Part shown: positions 12,880 to 20,896 of the stretch, in pieces
How the letters are laid out: every line of letters begins with the position of its first letter
Position numbering within the stretch: the first letter of the stretch is position 1
Source: Bacillus methanolicus
Lineage (GTDB): Bacteria > Bacillota > Bacilli > Bacillales > Cytobacillaceae
DNA length: 64,000 nt
Assembly (NCBI RefSeq): GCF_028888695.1
Contig: NZ_PNFF01000001.1
Span: forward strand, 2,117,501 to 2,181,500
Direction of reading: 5' to 3'
The notes under the pieces: generated by a model
Database searches by the model: none
What the model was told of the DNA's origin: nothing
What the model saw: only the letters and a program-made list of their open reading frames with translations
Translations under genes and position numbers: made by a program

Positions 12880-13038
12880 GTGCCAAAAGGAAAAACGCAG
12901 CTTAATATAATAGAAAAAATCCGTCATTTATGTTACGTTTCCTCACAAACAATAAAACGCTTTCAATTTTGGTTGCCGAAGAGGAAGATCGAAAAAAATA
13001 TAATAAAAAACCGTTATGCAAACGAAAGTTCCAGCTGA
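12880..13038 (+). CDS. candidate small basic protein, 52 residues
   Basis: A GTG at 12880 opens 52 codons (VPKGKTQLNIIEKIR at the start, ending NRYANESSS) and is preceded by GGGGAGG, though 12 bases away, which is long. The product is Lys/Arg rich with no signal peptide or known motif. A hairpin with arms GAAAGTTCC and GGAACTTTC overlaps its stop and could terminate a plus-strand transcript. It stands alone on the plus strand between ilvE and tRNA-Arg. I do not recognise it and it may be spurious. Confidence 0.33.
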   Translation: MPKGKTQLNIIEKIRHLCYVSSQTIKRFQFWLPKRKIEKNIIKNRYANESSS

Positions 13039-13051
13039 CAGGCCGGAACTT
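13023..13051 (+). terminator. hairpin at the end of the small ORF
   Basis: GAAAGTTCC pairs with GGAACTTTC across a 12-base loop and is followed by ATT. The U-tract is poor, so terminator function is tentative. Confidence 0.4.
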
Positions 13052-13091
13052 TCATTAAACATAACGGAATATGTTAGTGTATGTAGTTAGA

Positions 13092-13168
<77 letters not shown>

Positions 13169-13301
13169 ACACATAATCATATCAAAGACAAGTTTTATTA
13201 TATTAGCGTAATAATTAAATGTCAACACCAAACTGAAATATTTTTTTAAAACAATGGAACGAGGGAAGAAAATCCGCTTCCCTCGTGTTCCAATGACATT
13301 T

Positions 13302-13823
13302 CTATCTTTTTGGAAGTGTAAATTCCGAAAATAAATCCTGCATTTCCCCTGATTCAATATCATACACTTGCAAATATACTGACTCTCCGGACAACTCTAT
13401 GATTACGTATGTTCTTTCTTTTCTCATCCTGGGCAATAGAATGCTTCCCGGATTAATAAACAACAGATCATCAATCTTTTCAGCACCAAGAACATGAGAG
13501 TGTCCAAAGCAAATAATATCCGCGTTCAATTCTTTTCCGCGAAACCTAAGATTCATTAAAGACGATTTTACGGAGTAGCGGTGTCCATGCGTAACAAATA
13601 TCCGTCTACCACCTGCTTCTTCAAGCCTTTCCTCAAGAAACCCGCTGTCAAAATCACAATTTCCTCTTACCGCCCGAAAGCGTTCAATAATTGGATGAGA
13701 TGTTGAAAGTTCGGAGTCGCCGCAATGGAGCATCATGTCCACTTCATCTCCGTGCTTTTCAAGCAATTTTTCCAGCTCTGCAACAGACCCGTGACTGTCA
13801 CTGACAATCAAAATTTTGGTCAT
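13302..13823 (-). CDS. ysnB: metallophosphoesterase, YfcE/MJ0936 family
   Basis: A small calcineurin-like phosphodiesterase of 173 residues. All the metal motifs are visible in order: VSDSHG near the N-terminus, LHCGD, VRGNCD, VTHGH and FGHSH. Its position after rdgB, with a 4-base ATGA overlap, matches B. subtilis ysnB. Members cleave model phosphodiesters; the physiological substrate is not established from sequence. It is the last gene of the rph-rdgB-ysnB operon. Confidence 0.9.
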   Translation of the reverse strand: MTKILIVSDSHGSVAELEKLLEKHGDEVDMMLHCGDSELSTSHPIIERFRAVRGNCDFDSGFLEERLEEAGGRRIFVTHGHRYSVKSSLMNLRFRGKELNADIICFGHSHVLGAEKIDDLLFINPGSILLPRMRKERTYVIIELSGESVYLQVYDIESGEMQDLFSEFTLPKR

Positions 13824-14431
13824 GGCCTTTCTTTCCTTCCTAAAAGGGTATCAAGCTGTTTTTTTAATTTTCTTAATGCATTGGCACGATGGCTGATTTG
13901 ATTTTTCTCTTCCGGAAGCAGTTCTGCCATTGACTTCCCTTTCTCCACTACATAAAAAACCGGATCATAGCCGAATCCGTTCGCACCCCTTCTTTCTTTC
14001 AAAATCAATCCTTCACATGTACCGGAAAATGTAAGTGTCGGCTGATTTGGAAATGCAACGGCAAGGGCACAATAAAACCTGGCAGTCCGTTCATCATCAT
14101 TGACGCCTTCAAGCTCTTTAAGCACTTTGTCAATATTGGCTTCATCGTTTTTTTCCTCGCCTGCATATCTTGCCGAATAAATGCCCGGTCTGCCGTCTAA
14201 AGCATCAATCATTAATCCTGAATCATCAGCAATGACCATTTTTCCTAATTGCTTGGCAACAGACTCAGCCTTTAATATAGCATTTTCCTCAAAAGTTGAT
14301 CCTGTTTCCTCAACATCGCCAATTTCAGGATAATCGAGAAGGGTTTTTACCTGAAAGCCCTTTGGCTCGAACATTGTTGCAAACTCTTTCGCTTTTCCTC
14401 TGTTTTTTGTAGCAATAATAACCTCTTTCAC
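13820..14431 (-). CDS. rdgB: XTP/dITP pyrophosphatase (Ham1/RdgB, YsnA)
   Basis: A house-cleaning enzyme that hydrolyses non-canonical purine nucleotides such as dITP and XTP to monophosphates. The product has 203 residues. Signatures are [10 protein letters not shown] at the N-terminus, the catalytic [24 protein letters not shown] and GFGYDPVF. The start is GTG, directly after the rph stop (no gap), so coupling is likely. It overlaps ysnB by four bases. Confidence 0.95.
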   Translation of the reverse strand: MKEVIIATKNRGKAKEFATMFEPKGFQVKTLLDYPEIGDVEETGSTFEENAILKAESVAKQLGKMVIADDSGLMIDALDGRPGIYSARYAGEEKNDEANIDKVLKELEGVNDDERTARFYCALAVAFPNQPTLTFSGTCEGLILKERRGANGFGYDPVFYVVEKGKSMAELLPEEKNQISHRANALRKLKKQLDTLLGRKERP

Positions 14432-15202
14432 CTAACTTTTCCCCTCTTTAGCTTCTCTATTTCGTTTGATTAGGTTAGAAATTTCATCTCCAAGCACTTC
14501 TTTTTGAATTTCAAACAGTTCCATAAGCCCTTCCTGCGCAGCTTTTAAAAGATCCTGCAATTCTCCGTAGGAAAATGTAGATTCTTCACCCGTTCCTTGC
14601 AATTCAACAAATTCCCCGCTGCCTGTCATTACTACATTCATATCTACTTCCGCTTTTGAGTCTTCCACATAATTCAAGTCTAATACAATTTGTTTATTTT
14701 CGAGAATCCCTACACTTGTTGCAGCAAGAAAATCAGTTACGGGATACTTTCCGATCGACTTTTTTTCATAAAGCTTATATAATGCCATAGCCATTGCTAC
14801 AAACGCACCGGTAATCGCTGCGGTTCTTGTCCCGCCATCCGCTTGAATAACGTCACAATCAAGCCAAATTGTTCTTTCTCCAATGTTCTCTAAATCAACA
14901 ACTGCCCGTAAAGCTCGGCCGATCAGCCGCTGAATTTCCATTGTGCGGCCTGATACCTTACCTTTTGAAGATTCCCTTATGTTTCTTTGTTCAGTCGCTC
15001 TAGGAAGCATCGAATACTCTGCCGTTATCCATCCTTTTCCTTCCCCGCGCATGAATGGCGGAACCCTCTCATCAATACTGGCCGTACAAATAACTTTCGT
15101 GTCACCAACTGTAATAAGGACCGAACCTTCGGGATGTTTCAAAAAATTCGGTTCAATATGTATCGTTCTTAATTGCATTGATTCTCGGCCATCAACACGC
15201 AT
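14432..15202 (-). CDS. rph: ribonuclease PH
   Basis: A phosphorolytic 3'-5' exoribonuclease that trims tRNA 3' ends. The product has 256 residues. The RNase PH core is clear: [35 protein letters not shown], then [19 protein letters not shown], and the phosphate-site region [18 protein letters not shown]. The ATG at 15202 follows a GGAGG site. It opens the rph-rdgB-ysnB operon, separated from gerM upstream by that gene's terminator. Confidence 0.97.
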   Translation of the reverse strand: MRVDGRESMQLRTIHIEPNFLKHPEGSVLITVGDTKVICTASIDERVPPFMRGEGKGWITAEYSMLPRATEQRNIRESSKGKVSGRTMEIQRLIGRALRAVVDLENIGERTIWLDCDVIQADGGTRTAAITGAFVAMAMALYKLYEKKSIGKYPVTDFLAATSVGILENKQIVLDLNYVEDSKAEVDMNVVMTGSGEFVELQGTGEESTFSYGELQDLLKAAQEGLMELFEIQKEVLGDEISNLIKRNREAKEGKS

Positions 15203-15270
15203 TTATTTTCCTCCTTCAGTTTGGCAATGTCTAATTTAAAAAGACTGCCAAACTTTTTTCAGCATTAAAG

Positions 15271-15298
15271 AAGAGGCGGCATGAAATGCCTACCTCTT
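15271..15298 (-). terminator. terminator of gerM
   Basis: AAGAGGTAGGCAT and ATGCCGCCTCTT pair across a 3-base loop on the minus strand and are followed by CTTT. It lies 36 bases after the gerM stop. Confidence 0.7.
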
Positions 15299-15333
15299 AC
15301 GTTGTCATAATATAGTATAGCAAAAAAGATTTA

Positions 15334-16413
15334 TTAAAAACTACCTGTGTTGACTTTTTCAGGACGGGATACAGGTTCTGTAAGCTTTTTTCCATTTTCA
15401 TTTACTATTTCTGTTTTTCCGTCCACCGTAATTGACACGCTTTCAATTCCTTTCTGTTCTGTTAAAGAAAGAACGAGAGAGTTCAACACATGCTGGGAAA
15501 TCATTTTTTCTTCAAGGCTGCCATAAATAGCTTCATTGAAATTTAAAGTAACATTTCCGTTTTCCACTTTTGGATGGTCCAAGAGTTTTGTATCCGGATT
15601 GAATTCGCTTAATAGCGGAGAGGCATATCCCGGTCCTTTAATCAGCTCTGTAACAGCCGCAACAATGCCGTCTTTAACCTTATTTTCTACACGCCGGGTG
15701 ACCGGAACATAATAATAAGAATCTTCATCCCCGCCAAGGTAATAGACGGTTACAGCTTTCGAATTTGTAATATCTGCCACTCCGGCCGTATCCATATTTA
15801 TACCGTCTTTTCTGCTTAACTCTCCGCCGATTGGGGTTCCATTAACCGGCATCTCTGTTAACTCTTTTCCATTCATTTGTATTTTGACATTTTCAACAGA
15901 ATCAAATTGGGTTAACGTCCATGTAACAGCCTGCAGGACTTTTAATTCATCCTCAGGTTTATAGTTGGCAAATTCTTTTGAGAAATCAACAACAGCAGTT
16001 CCATCTTTTATTTTTACCGTCATTTTCGTATCAGCCGGCAATACAGCCCTGAATCCATTAGGAAGAAGTTCTGTAACCGGCCCTTGTTCAACCAAGTATT
16101 CGAGCGCTTGTTTCGCTACACTTTCTGTTCTTGGAAGAGCCAATGTTTGCGGAACTACATAGCCTTCTTTATCAATTAAGTAAAGCTCGGTTTTTACTGT
16201 TTCTTCCGCAGCTTTCTCTTTTCCGTCAGTTGTTTTCTCTTTAACAGTATTTTCATTTTCTTCTGTTAAAGCTTTTTCTCCCTCTTCTAAATAACTGACG
16301 TCTTGAGGCGGATCTATTTTTGTTTCTTTACTTCCGAAAGATCCGCAACCGGACAAAATTATTGATAATACTAAAGCCGCTAATACAAGGAGCGTTTTTT
16401 TATTTATAGACAT
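15334..16413 (-). CDS. gerM: spore germination lipoprotein GerM
   Basis: A lipoprotein of 359 residues needed for sporulation and germination in B. subtilis. A signal peptide (residues 1-22) ends in a lipobox, LSGC, with the lipidated Cys at 23. An acidic linker follows, then two GerMN domains (about 95-210 and 235-345), each with the VVDFSKEF / VTLNFNEAIYG type strand. The frame is open to 16605, but the ATG at 16413 is chosen for its GGAGGG site and correct signal peptide. It sits next to racE as in B. subtilis. It should act on the outer face of a forespore-related membrane. Confidence 0.93.
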   Translation of the reverse strand: MSINKKTLLVLAALVLSIILSGCGSFGSKETKIDPPQDVSYLEEGEKALTEENENTVKEKTTDGKEKAAEETVKTELYLIDKEGYVVPQTLALPRTESVAKQALEYLVEQGPVTELLPNGFRAVLPADTKMTVKIKDGTAVVDFSKEFANYKPEDELKVLQAVTWTLTQFDSVENVKIQMNGKELTEMPVNGTPIGGELSRKDGINMDTAGVADITNSKAVTVYYLGGDEDSYYYVPVTRRVENKVKDGIVAAVTELIKGPGYASPLLSEFNPDTKLLDHPKVENGNVTLNFNEAIYGSLEEKMISQHVLNSLVLSLTEQKGIESVSITVDGKTEIVNENGKKLTEPVSRPEKVNTGSF

Positions 16414-16532
16414 AATAATATCCCTCCTGATACAGTTTGTACTACATATATACGAACTTTCGAATAAAATAGACCGTCTTTCGCAAAAAAATTGGACATT
16501 CTTATCAGAAATTTTTTGCATTATTTTTGAAC

Positions 16533-16727
16533 AAAAAACGAGCATGAGTTTTAAACTCCCAACCCTACCATGGAAATAGGTTTCATTATAATACATAACC
16601 AACATAATAAGGCGGTGTGAGCGAAGCCAAGCTCTAAATATTTACAAAGCTAAACAAGTATCTTGCTAAAAATAAGTTGCCATTTCTATCTTTGTTAGCG
16701 CAGCTCCGCCCCTTTTCCACAGAAAAA
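16533..16727. repeat. 195-bp interspersed repeat, copy A
   Basis: This block matches 62821-63015 base for base in length, with about ten substitutions and no indels. A truncated third copy is at 59452-59516. It contains a GAGTTTTAAACTC near-palindrome at one end, GGCGGTGTGAGC and GCTCCGCC arms, and a CAAGTATCTTG hairpin. No ORF is present. The right end runs directly into the U-tract of the racE terminator. The family is not one I can name. Confidence 0.85.
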
Positions 16728-16728
16728 A

Positions 16729-16791
16729 GCTGACTCAAATGTAAAGGGCCAGACCCCTACAATAGAGGGGGTCAGACCCTTATGAGTCAGC
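16729..16791 (-). terminator. terminator of racE with embedded GGGTCTGACCC repeat
   Basis: Outer arms GCTGACTCA (16729) and TGAGTCAGC (16783) close over an inner hairpin of the GGGTCTGACCC family (16746-16780). On the minus strand TTTTTTC follows. It lies directly after the racE stop. Confidence 0.8.
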
Positions 16792-16795
16792 CTTA

Positions 16796-17593
16796 TTATC
16801 CAAGCTTTATCATACTTACGTTTTCAATCGGTTTTTCAAGCCACTGGGAAGCAATTTTTTTGAAAATGCCAGTCGAGCCTGTCGTAAAAAATTGATGGAT
16901 TGGCTCTTCATTGCTTTCGCAAAGGAGCCCGTTGTGATGAAGAATCGTACTTATTTCCCTTGCCGTTTCTTCACCTGAGCTGATGACATTTACGCCTTTA
17001 CCCATGAAATTTTTAATTAAAGGCTCTAAAAGAGGATAATGGGTGCATCCTAATATGAGCGTATCAAGGTCTTTGTTTTTTAAAGGCTGTAATGTCTCAG
17101 CTACAATTTTTTTTGCAACCGGTCCGAAATATTCACCGCTCTCAACAAGGGGAACAAATTTCGGACAAGCAAGGCTTTTGACGGTTACATGGCGATTTAT
17201 CAATTTCAATGCCTTCTCATAGGCCCTGCTTCTTACCGTTCCTTCTGTTCCGATAACCCCGATTTTCCGGTTTTTTGTTACTTTTATCGCAGTTCTCGCT
17301 CCGGGGTGGATAACCCCGATGACCGGAATCGGCAGCTCGCGGCGAATTTCATCGAGTGCAACAGCTGTAGCCGTATTGCATGCGATAACAAGCATTTTTA
17401 TATTTTTCTCAAGCAAAAATTTGGTCATTTGCCATGTAAATGTTTTTACTTCTTCACTTGTCCTTGGACCATAAGGACACCGAGCTGTGTCCCCTAGATA
17501 AAAAATCTGTTCATTCGGAAGCTGGCGCATGACTTCTTTTGCTACTGTCAATCCGCCAACCCCCGAATCAATGATGCCTATTGGTTGTTTCAA
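16796..17593 (-). CDS. racE: glutamate racemase
   Basis: RacE makes D-glutamate for peptidoglycan. The two catalytic cysteines are visible in IACNTATA and GCTHYPL, with [22 protein letters not shown] at the N-terminus and [11 protein letters not shown] following. TTG at 17593 is chosen: it is preceded by GAGGCGAG and gives an N-terminus just before QPIGIID, like B. subtilis RacE. A GTG at 17614 is also open and would add seven residues and overlap ysmB by 11 bases, but lacks a ribosome site. The product is 265 residues. Confidence 0.93.
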   Translation of the reverse strand: MKQPIGIIDSGVGGLTVAKEVMRQLPNEQIFYLGDTARCPYGPRTSEEVKTFTWQMTKFLLEKNIKMLVIACNTATAVALDEIRRELPIPVIGVIHPGARTAIKVTKNRKIGVIGTEGTVRSRAYEKALKLINRHVTVKSLACPKFVPLVESGEYFGPVAKKIVAETLQPLKNKDLDTLILGCTHYPLLEPLIKNFMGKGVNVISSGEETAREISTILHHNGLLCESNEEPIHQFFTTGSTGIFKKIASQWLEKPIENVSMIKLG

Positions 17594-17603
17594 AAATCTC
17601 GCC

Positions 17604-18062
17604 TCATTCTTCACGCATGTCTTGATGCAATCTTATTAAATTATTTTTCAGCGCAATTACTTCTTCAACTGAATAATTTTTTAAAACTTCCTGCAAATAT
17701 GCCTGTCTTTTTTTAATTACTTCTTCGATGATCCTTCCGCCTTCTTCCAAAAGATGAATGCGGACGACTCTCCTGTCATTTGGATCCTTTACGCGCATTA
17801 CAAGTTTATTTTTTTCCATCCTGTCAATGAGATCTGTAGTTGTGCTGAATGCAAGATACATCTTATTAGAGAGTTCACCGATTGTCATGTCTCCTTCTTC
17901 GAAAAGCCATTGCAGCGCCACAAACTGGGGAGGAGTAATAGTATAATTGCTTAAAATTTCTCTTCCCTTTTGTTTAATAATGCCGGATATGTATCGTAAT
18001 TCTTTTTCAATATCTGCTACAATTTCTGCTCCATCGTTTTTTCGCAAATCTTCCAGTCTCAT
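17604..18062 (-). CDS. ysmB: MarR-family transcriptional regulator YsmB
   Basis: A winged-helix regulator of 152 residues. The HTH lies at about 60-100 ([32 protein letters not shown]) and the wing carries the family signature [18 protein letters not shown]- and C-terminal helices form the dimer interface. Neighbours racE and gerE match B. subtilis ysmB. The ligand and targets are unknown; no clear palindromic operator was seen upstream. Confidence 0.88.
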   Translation of the reverse strand: MRLEDLRKNDGAEIVADIEKELRYISGIIKQKGREILSNYTITPPQFVALQWLFEEGDMTIGELSNKMYLAFSTTTDLIDRMEKNKLVMRVKDPNDRRVVRIHLLEEGGRIIEEVIKKRQAYLQEVLKNYSVEEVIALKNNLIRLHQDMREE

Positions 18063-18284
18063 CTCAACACAACTCCCATTTACGCTTTCACGAATCTCAC
18101 GGCTTCTCTTATTTTCTATCTTTTTTCACTAAATTTCAAGAAGGAAAAATTGGCTTTGTTTTTTAGTTTGCGAAAGTTCGTTTCATTGGTTATAAAAACC
18201 CGAATAATTATCTGAATTATTTCATAATTAAAAATATAAGGATATAAAAAATCATGTCATGGGTTGTGCAAGAATAAATGATTT

Positions 18285-18312
18285 AACCGGCTTCCCGAAA
18301 GGATAGCCGGTT
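18285..18312 (-). terminator. hairpin after gerE
   Basis: AACCGGC and GCCGGTT pair around a 14-base loop just beyond the gerE stop. The U-tract is better on the plus strand (GGTTTTGATT) than the minus, so it may act weakly in both directions. Confidence 0.5.
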
Positions 18313-18316
18313 TTGA

Positions 18317-18541
18317 TTAAAGCTTTAGTTCTCCCATTCGAAGGAGCTCTACAACAGCTTGTGAACGCCCCTTGACACCAAGCTTTTGCATTGCATTTGA
18401 AATATGATTCCGAACCGTTTTTTCGCTTATAAATAACTCACTAGCGATTTCTTTTGTCGTTTTATCCTGTACTAACAGTTCGAATACTTCCCTTTCTCTT
18501 TTCGTGAGTAATGGTTTGTGCGAATATTCATTCTCCTTCAA
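18317..18541 (-). CDS. gerE: spore coat gene regulator GerE
   Basis: The late mother-cell LuxR-type regulator, 74 residues like B. subtilis GerE and nearly identical to it. The whole protein is one HTH domain: [22 protein letters not shown], then [22 protein letters not shown]. It acts with sigma-K on coat and germination genes. The start is TTG at 18541, ten bases after GGAGGG. An IS element now lies upstream, and read-through from sdhCAB could reach it (see findings). Confidence 0.97.
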   Translation of the reverse strand: MKENEYSHKPLLTKREREVFELLVQDKTTKEIASELFISEKTVRNHISNAMQKLGVKGRSQAVVELLRMGELKL

Positions 18542-18605
18542 GTATTGTAACCCTCCTTGCCTTCGCCAGCTATGAACCGCGGGGTGGGTATATATTTAGT
18601 CACCA

Positions 18606-18633
18606 TATCATATGTGAATTAACGGAACAGAGT
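18606..18633 (-). promoter_or_regulatory. candidate sigma-K promoter of gerE
   Basis: On the minus strand CATATGATA fits the sigma-K -10 (CATAnnnTA), with an AC 17 bases upstream for the -35. B. subtilis gerE is sigma-K dependent, which supports the call. Confidence 0.5.
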
Positions 18634-18751
18634 GACTATATTCGCTGAAAGGATGGGGGTTTTATGAAAAATGTGCAAAAGCTTATCCGCTAATCTTAAC
18701 TTGTTGATGATCAGCTAACAGTTTTCTCATGCTTTTTGACTTATTAAACAC

Positions 18752-18766
18752 AAAAAGAGGCTGACC
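18752..18766. other. distal arm of the split sdhCAB terminator
   Basis: AAAAAGAGGCTGACC is complementary, apart from one base, to GGATCAGCCTCTTTTT at 20106-20121, right after the sdhB stop. The arms would form a normal bidirectional terminator with a short loop, but the IS element now separates them. Confidence 0.75.
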
Positions 18767-18867
18767 CAGTTAGTTGATATAGTACCTCTAAAGTAGACAC
18801 AGAAAAAAACATGACCCTAAAATGGGAGTGTTAGAATCACATTATGTCTACTTTGGAGGTATTTTTT

Positions 18868-19188
18868 ATGGAACCAAAATTTCGTAATCAGTGTTTTACC
18901 TATTCCTTTGAATTAAAAATGCAAGCAATTCAACTATATTATTCTGGATATTCACGTACAGAAATTGCAGAAATGTTGAAAGTGAAGAATAAAAGATTGA
19001 TTAATGAATGGGTGAATAAGTACGAAAGATTGGGGGAGGAGGGATTAAGAGATAAGCGCGGAGCCAAAAAAGGAATGGGCAAAGGTCGACCACGTAAAAC
19101 TTCTCTCACATTAGAAGAGGAAAATCAATTATTAAAAGCCGAGAATTTATACTTAAAAAAGCTCTTAGAACAGAAAAGGGGGTGTTAA
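18868..19188 (+). CDS. IS3-family transposase OrfA
   Basis: The DNA-binding half of the transposase, 106 residues from the ATG at 18868, which follows GGAGGT. A helix-turn-helix (FELKMQAIQLYYSGYSRTEIAEMLKVKNKRLINEWVNKY) is followed by a basic linker and a leucine-rich coiled coil (LEEENQLLKAENLYLKKLLEQ) for multimerisation. An ATG at 18844 is also in frame but lies before the ribosome site. The end overlaps orfB by seven bases. It probably recognises the terminal repeats. Confidence 0.92.
   Translation: MEPKFRNQCFTYSFELKMQAIQLYYSGYSRTEIAEMLKVKNKRLINEWVNKYERLGEEGLRDKRGAKKGMGKGRPRKTSLTLEEENQLLKAENLYLKKLLEQKRGC
19155..19161 (+). other. programmed -1 frameshift site for OrfAB
   Basis: A AAA AAG lies in the OrfA frame as TTA AAA AAG. 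A -1 slip leads straight into the orfB frame before the OrfA stop at 19188. This is the standard IS3-family way of making the fused OrfAB transposase. Confidence 0.8.
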
Positions 19189-20054
19189 CGAAACAGGAAC
19201 AATTTGAATTTATCGCTACTTATGAAGATCAATTTCCTGTAACTCTTCTTCTCCAGGTTACCAATGTTTCACGTTCAGGCTTCTACAAGTGGAAAAAGGA
19301 ACGAGACCATCGAATCCGAGATATTAGAGATGAAGAGCTGTATCATTTAATAGCTGAAATTTTTGTGGAATCAAGAGGAACTTACGGCAAAAAGCGAATC
19401 AAAGCGGCCTTACTAAAGCGCTATGGGTTAATTGTTAATCACAAGTGTATTTCACGAATCATGCGCAAATATGGGCTTGTGTGTAAAATTCGCCAAAAGA
19501 AGTTTAAGAAAAGAAAGCAGCCACATGCTGATATTCCTAATCTCTTGAATCGAGATTTTCAGGCTCATCAACCAGGAGAGAAATTTTGTATAGATATCAC
19601 GTATGTAGAAGTCAAAAAGCCGTTCAAACGCTGGATGTATGTATGTGCGGTGAAAGATTTATACAACAATGAAATCGTCGCCTACAATATGAGCACCACC
19701 CAAGATATGAGGCTTGTGCTTCAAACACTGCACCAACTAAAAGAAAAAGGATTTGCGAAAGGAGCCATCCTCCATAGTGATCAAGGCTTCCATTTCACAA
19801 ATCCTACATACATCAGAATGGTAGCCAATATGGGACTTACACAATCCATGTCTCGCAGGGGCAACTGCTGGGACAATGCGTGTATTGAGAACTTCTTCGG
19901 GCATCTCAAATGTGAGATGCCATGTTTTAGTTCGCCACAAACCGTTGAAGAAGTGCGACAAGCCATTGTTGACTACATAAACTATTATAACGAAAAACGG
20001 ATTCAAACAAAATACGGTATGAGTCCGGTGGAATACAGAACTCGTACCGCGTAA
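19182..20054 (+). CDS. IS3-family transposase OrfB (rve integrase catalytic domain)
   Basis: The catalytic half, 290 codons from a GTG at 19182, probably made mainly as the OrfAB fusion by frameshifting at 19155. An HTH_21 region (RGTYGKKRIKAALLKRYGL) precedes the DDE core. The triad is visible in FCIDITYV (D), LHSDQGFHF (D) and CIENFFGHLK (E). RRGNCWDNACIENFFG is the IS150-group signature. The frame is intact, so the element may be active. Transcription of sdhCAB would run antisense to it. Confidence 0.95.
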   Translation: MLTKQEQFEFIATYEDQFPVTLLLQVTNVSRSGFYKWKKERDHRIRDIRDEELYHLIAEIFVESRGTYGKKRIKAALLKRYGLIVNHKCISRIMRKYGLVCKIRQKKFKKRKQPHADIPNLLNRDFQAHQPGEKFCIDITYVEVKKPFKRWMYVCAVKDLYNNEIVAYNMSTTQDMRLVLQTLHQLKEKGFAKGAILHSDQGFHFTNPTYIRMVANMGLTQSMSRRGNCWDNACIENFFGHLKCEMPCFSSPQTVEEVRQAIVDYINYYNEKRIQTKYGMSPVEYRTRTA

Positions 20055-20105
20055 GGGGTCACTCTTTTATACGTGTCTACTTGACAGGTACTAGTGCATA
20101 GTTTT

Positions 20106-20121
20106 GGATCAGCCTCTTTTT
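20106..20121 (-). terminator. proximal arm of the sdhCAB terminator, separated from its partner by the IS
   Basis: GGATCAGCCTCTTTTT lies directly after the sdhB stop. Its partner AAAAAGAGGCTGACC is about 1.3 kb away at 18752 across the IS element, so a functional terminator no longer forms here. Confidence 0.7.
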
Positions 20122-20122
20122 G

Positions 20123-20890
20123 TTAAACTTCGTCGCTTCCAAAGAAATTGCGGAAGGCCTGGATTGTTGTATCTCGGTTTAACGCTGCAATTGAAGTTGT
20201 TAACGGAATGCCTTTAGGGCATGATTGAACACAGTTTTGTGAGTTTCCGCAGTTGGCAAGACCTCCGTCGCCCATAATCGCTTCAAGTCGTTCAGCCTTA
20301 TTCATTGCACCTGTTGGATGGGCATTAAATAAGCGAACTTGCGATAATGGGGCAGGTCCGATAAAATTTGACTTGCTGTTTACATTTGGACATGCTTCAA
20401 GGCAAACACCGCATGTCATACACTTAGATAACTCATATGCCCACTGGCGTTTTTTCTCAGGCATGCGCGGACCAGGTCCAAGGTCATATGTGCCGTCAAT
20501 CGGAATCCATGCTTTCACTTTCTTCAGCGAATCAAACATGCGGCTCCGATCAATCTGCAAATCGCGGATAACCGGAAATGTCCGCATTGGTTCTAGGCGG
20601 ATCGGCTGTTCAAGTTGATCTATAAGAGCTGTACAAGATTGGCGCGGCTTTCCGTTAATGACCATCGAACATGCTCCGCACACTTCTTCCAAACAGTTCA
20701 TATCCCATGTTACCGGTGTTGTCTTTTCACCTTTCGCATTCACCGGATTCCGGCGAATTTCCATTAATGCGGAAATAACATTCATATTTGGACGGTATGG
20801 CAGTTCAAATTCTTCTTGGTAAGGGGCTGACTCAGGATTATCTTGGCGTGTGATGATGAAACGAACCGTTCTCGTTTTAGTCTCAGACAT
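20123..20890 (-). CDS. sdhB: succinate dehydrogenase iron-sulfur subunit
   Basis: The electron-transfer subunit of complex II, 255 residues. The N-terminal ferredoxin domain has the [2Fe-2S] ligands in CLEEVCGACSMVINGKPRQSC. The C-terminal domain has CMTCGVCLEACP and CGNSQNCVQSCPKG for the [4Fe-4S] and [3Fe-4S] clusters. It passes electrons from SdhA to the haem subunit at the inner membrane face. The gap to sdhA is six bases. Its downstream terminator is broken by the IS element. Confidence 0.97.
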   Translation of the reverse strand: MSETKTRTVRFIITRQDNPESAPYQEEFELPYRPNMNVISALMEIRRNPVNAKGEKTTPVTWDMNCLEEVCGACSMVINGKPRQSCTALIDQLEQPIRLEPMRTFPVIRDLQIDRSRMFDSLKKVKAWIPIDGTYDLGPGPRMPEKKRQWAYELSKCMTCGVCLEACPNVNSKSNFIGPAPLSQVRLFNAHPTGAMNKAERLEAIMGDGGLANCGNSQNCVQSCPKGIPLTTSIAALNRDTTIQAFRNFFGSDEV

Positions 20891-20896
20891 ACCTTA

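Larger units (their letters stand above)
18780..20093 (+). mobile_element. IS3-family insertion sequence (IS150-like), about 1.31 kb, apparently intact
   Basis: Terminal inverted repeats are TAGTACCTCTAAAGTAGACA at the left (18780) and the reverse complement of TAGTACCTGTCAAGTAGACA at the right, differing at two positions. Two overlapping frames encode an HTH OrfA and a DDE OrfB, with an A-AAA-AAG slippery heptamer at 19155. No stop or frameshift breaks either frame. I see no clear target duplication, so the exact ends may shift by two bases. Confidence 0.93.

Noticed and set aside
16533-16727. Repeat copy A as the remnant of a transposase gene
   Set aside because: No frame in the 195 bases resembles a transposase, and copies A and B have equal length with sharp ends, which fits a short element better.
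18664-18693. Nine-codon ORF (MKNVQKLIR) after GGATGGGGG upstream of gerE
   Set aside because: Too short to support; lies on the opposite strand with no gene downstream in the same orientation before the IS.
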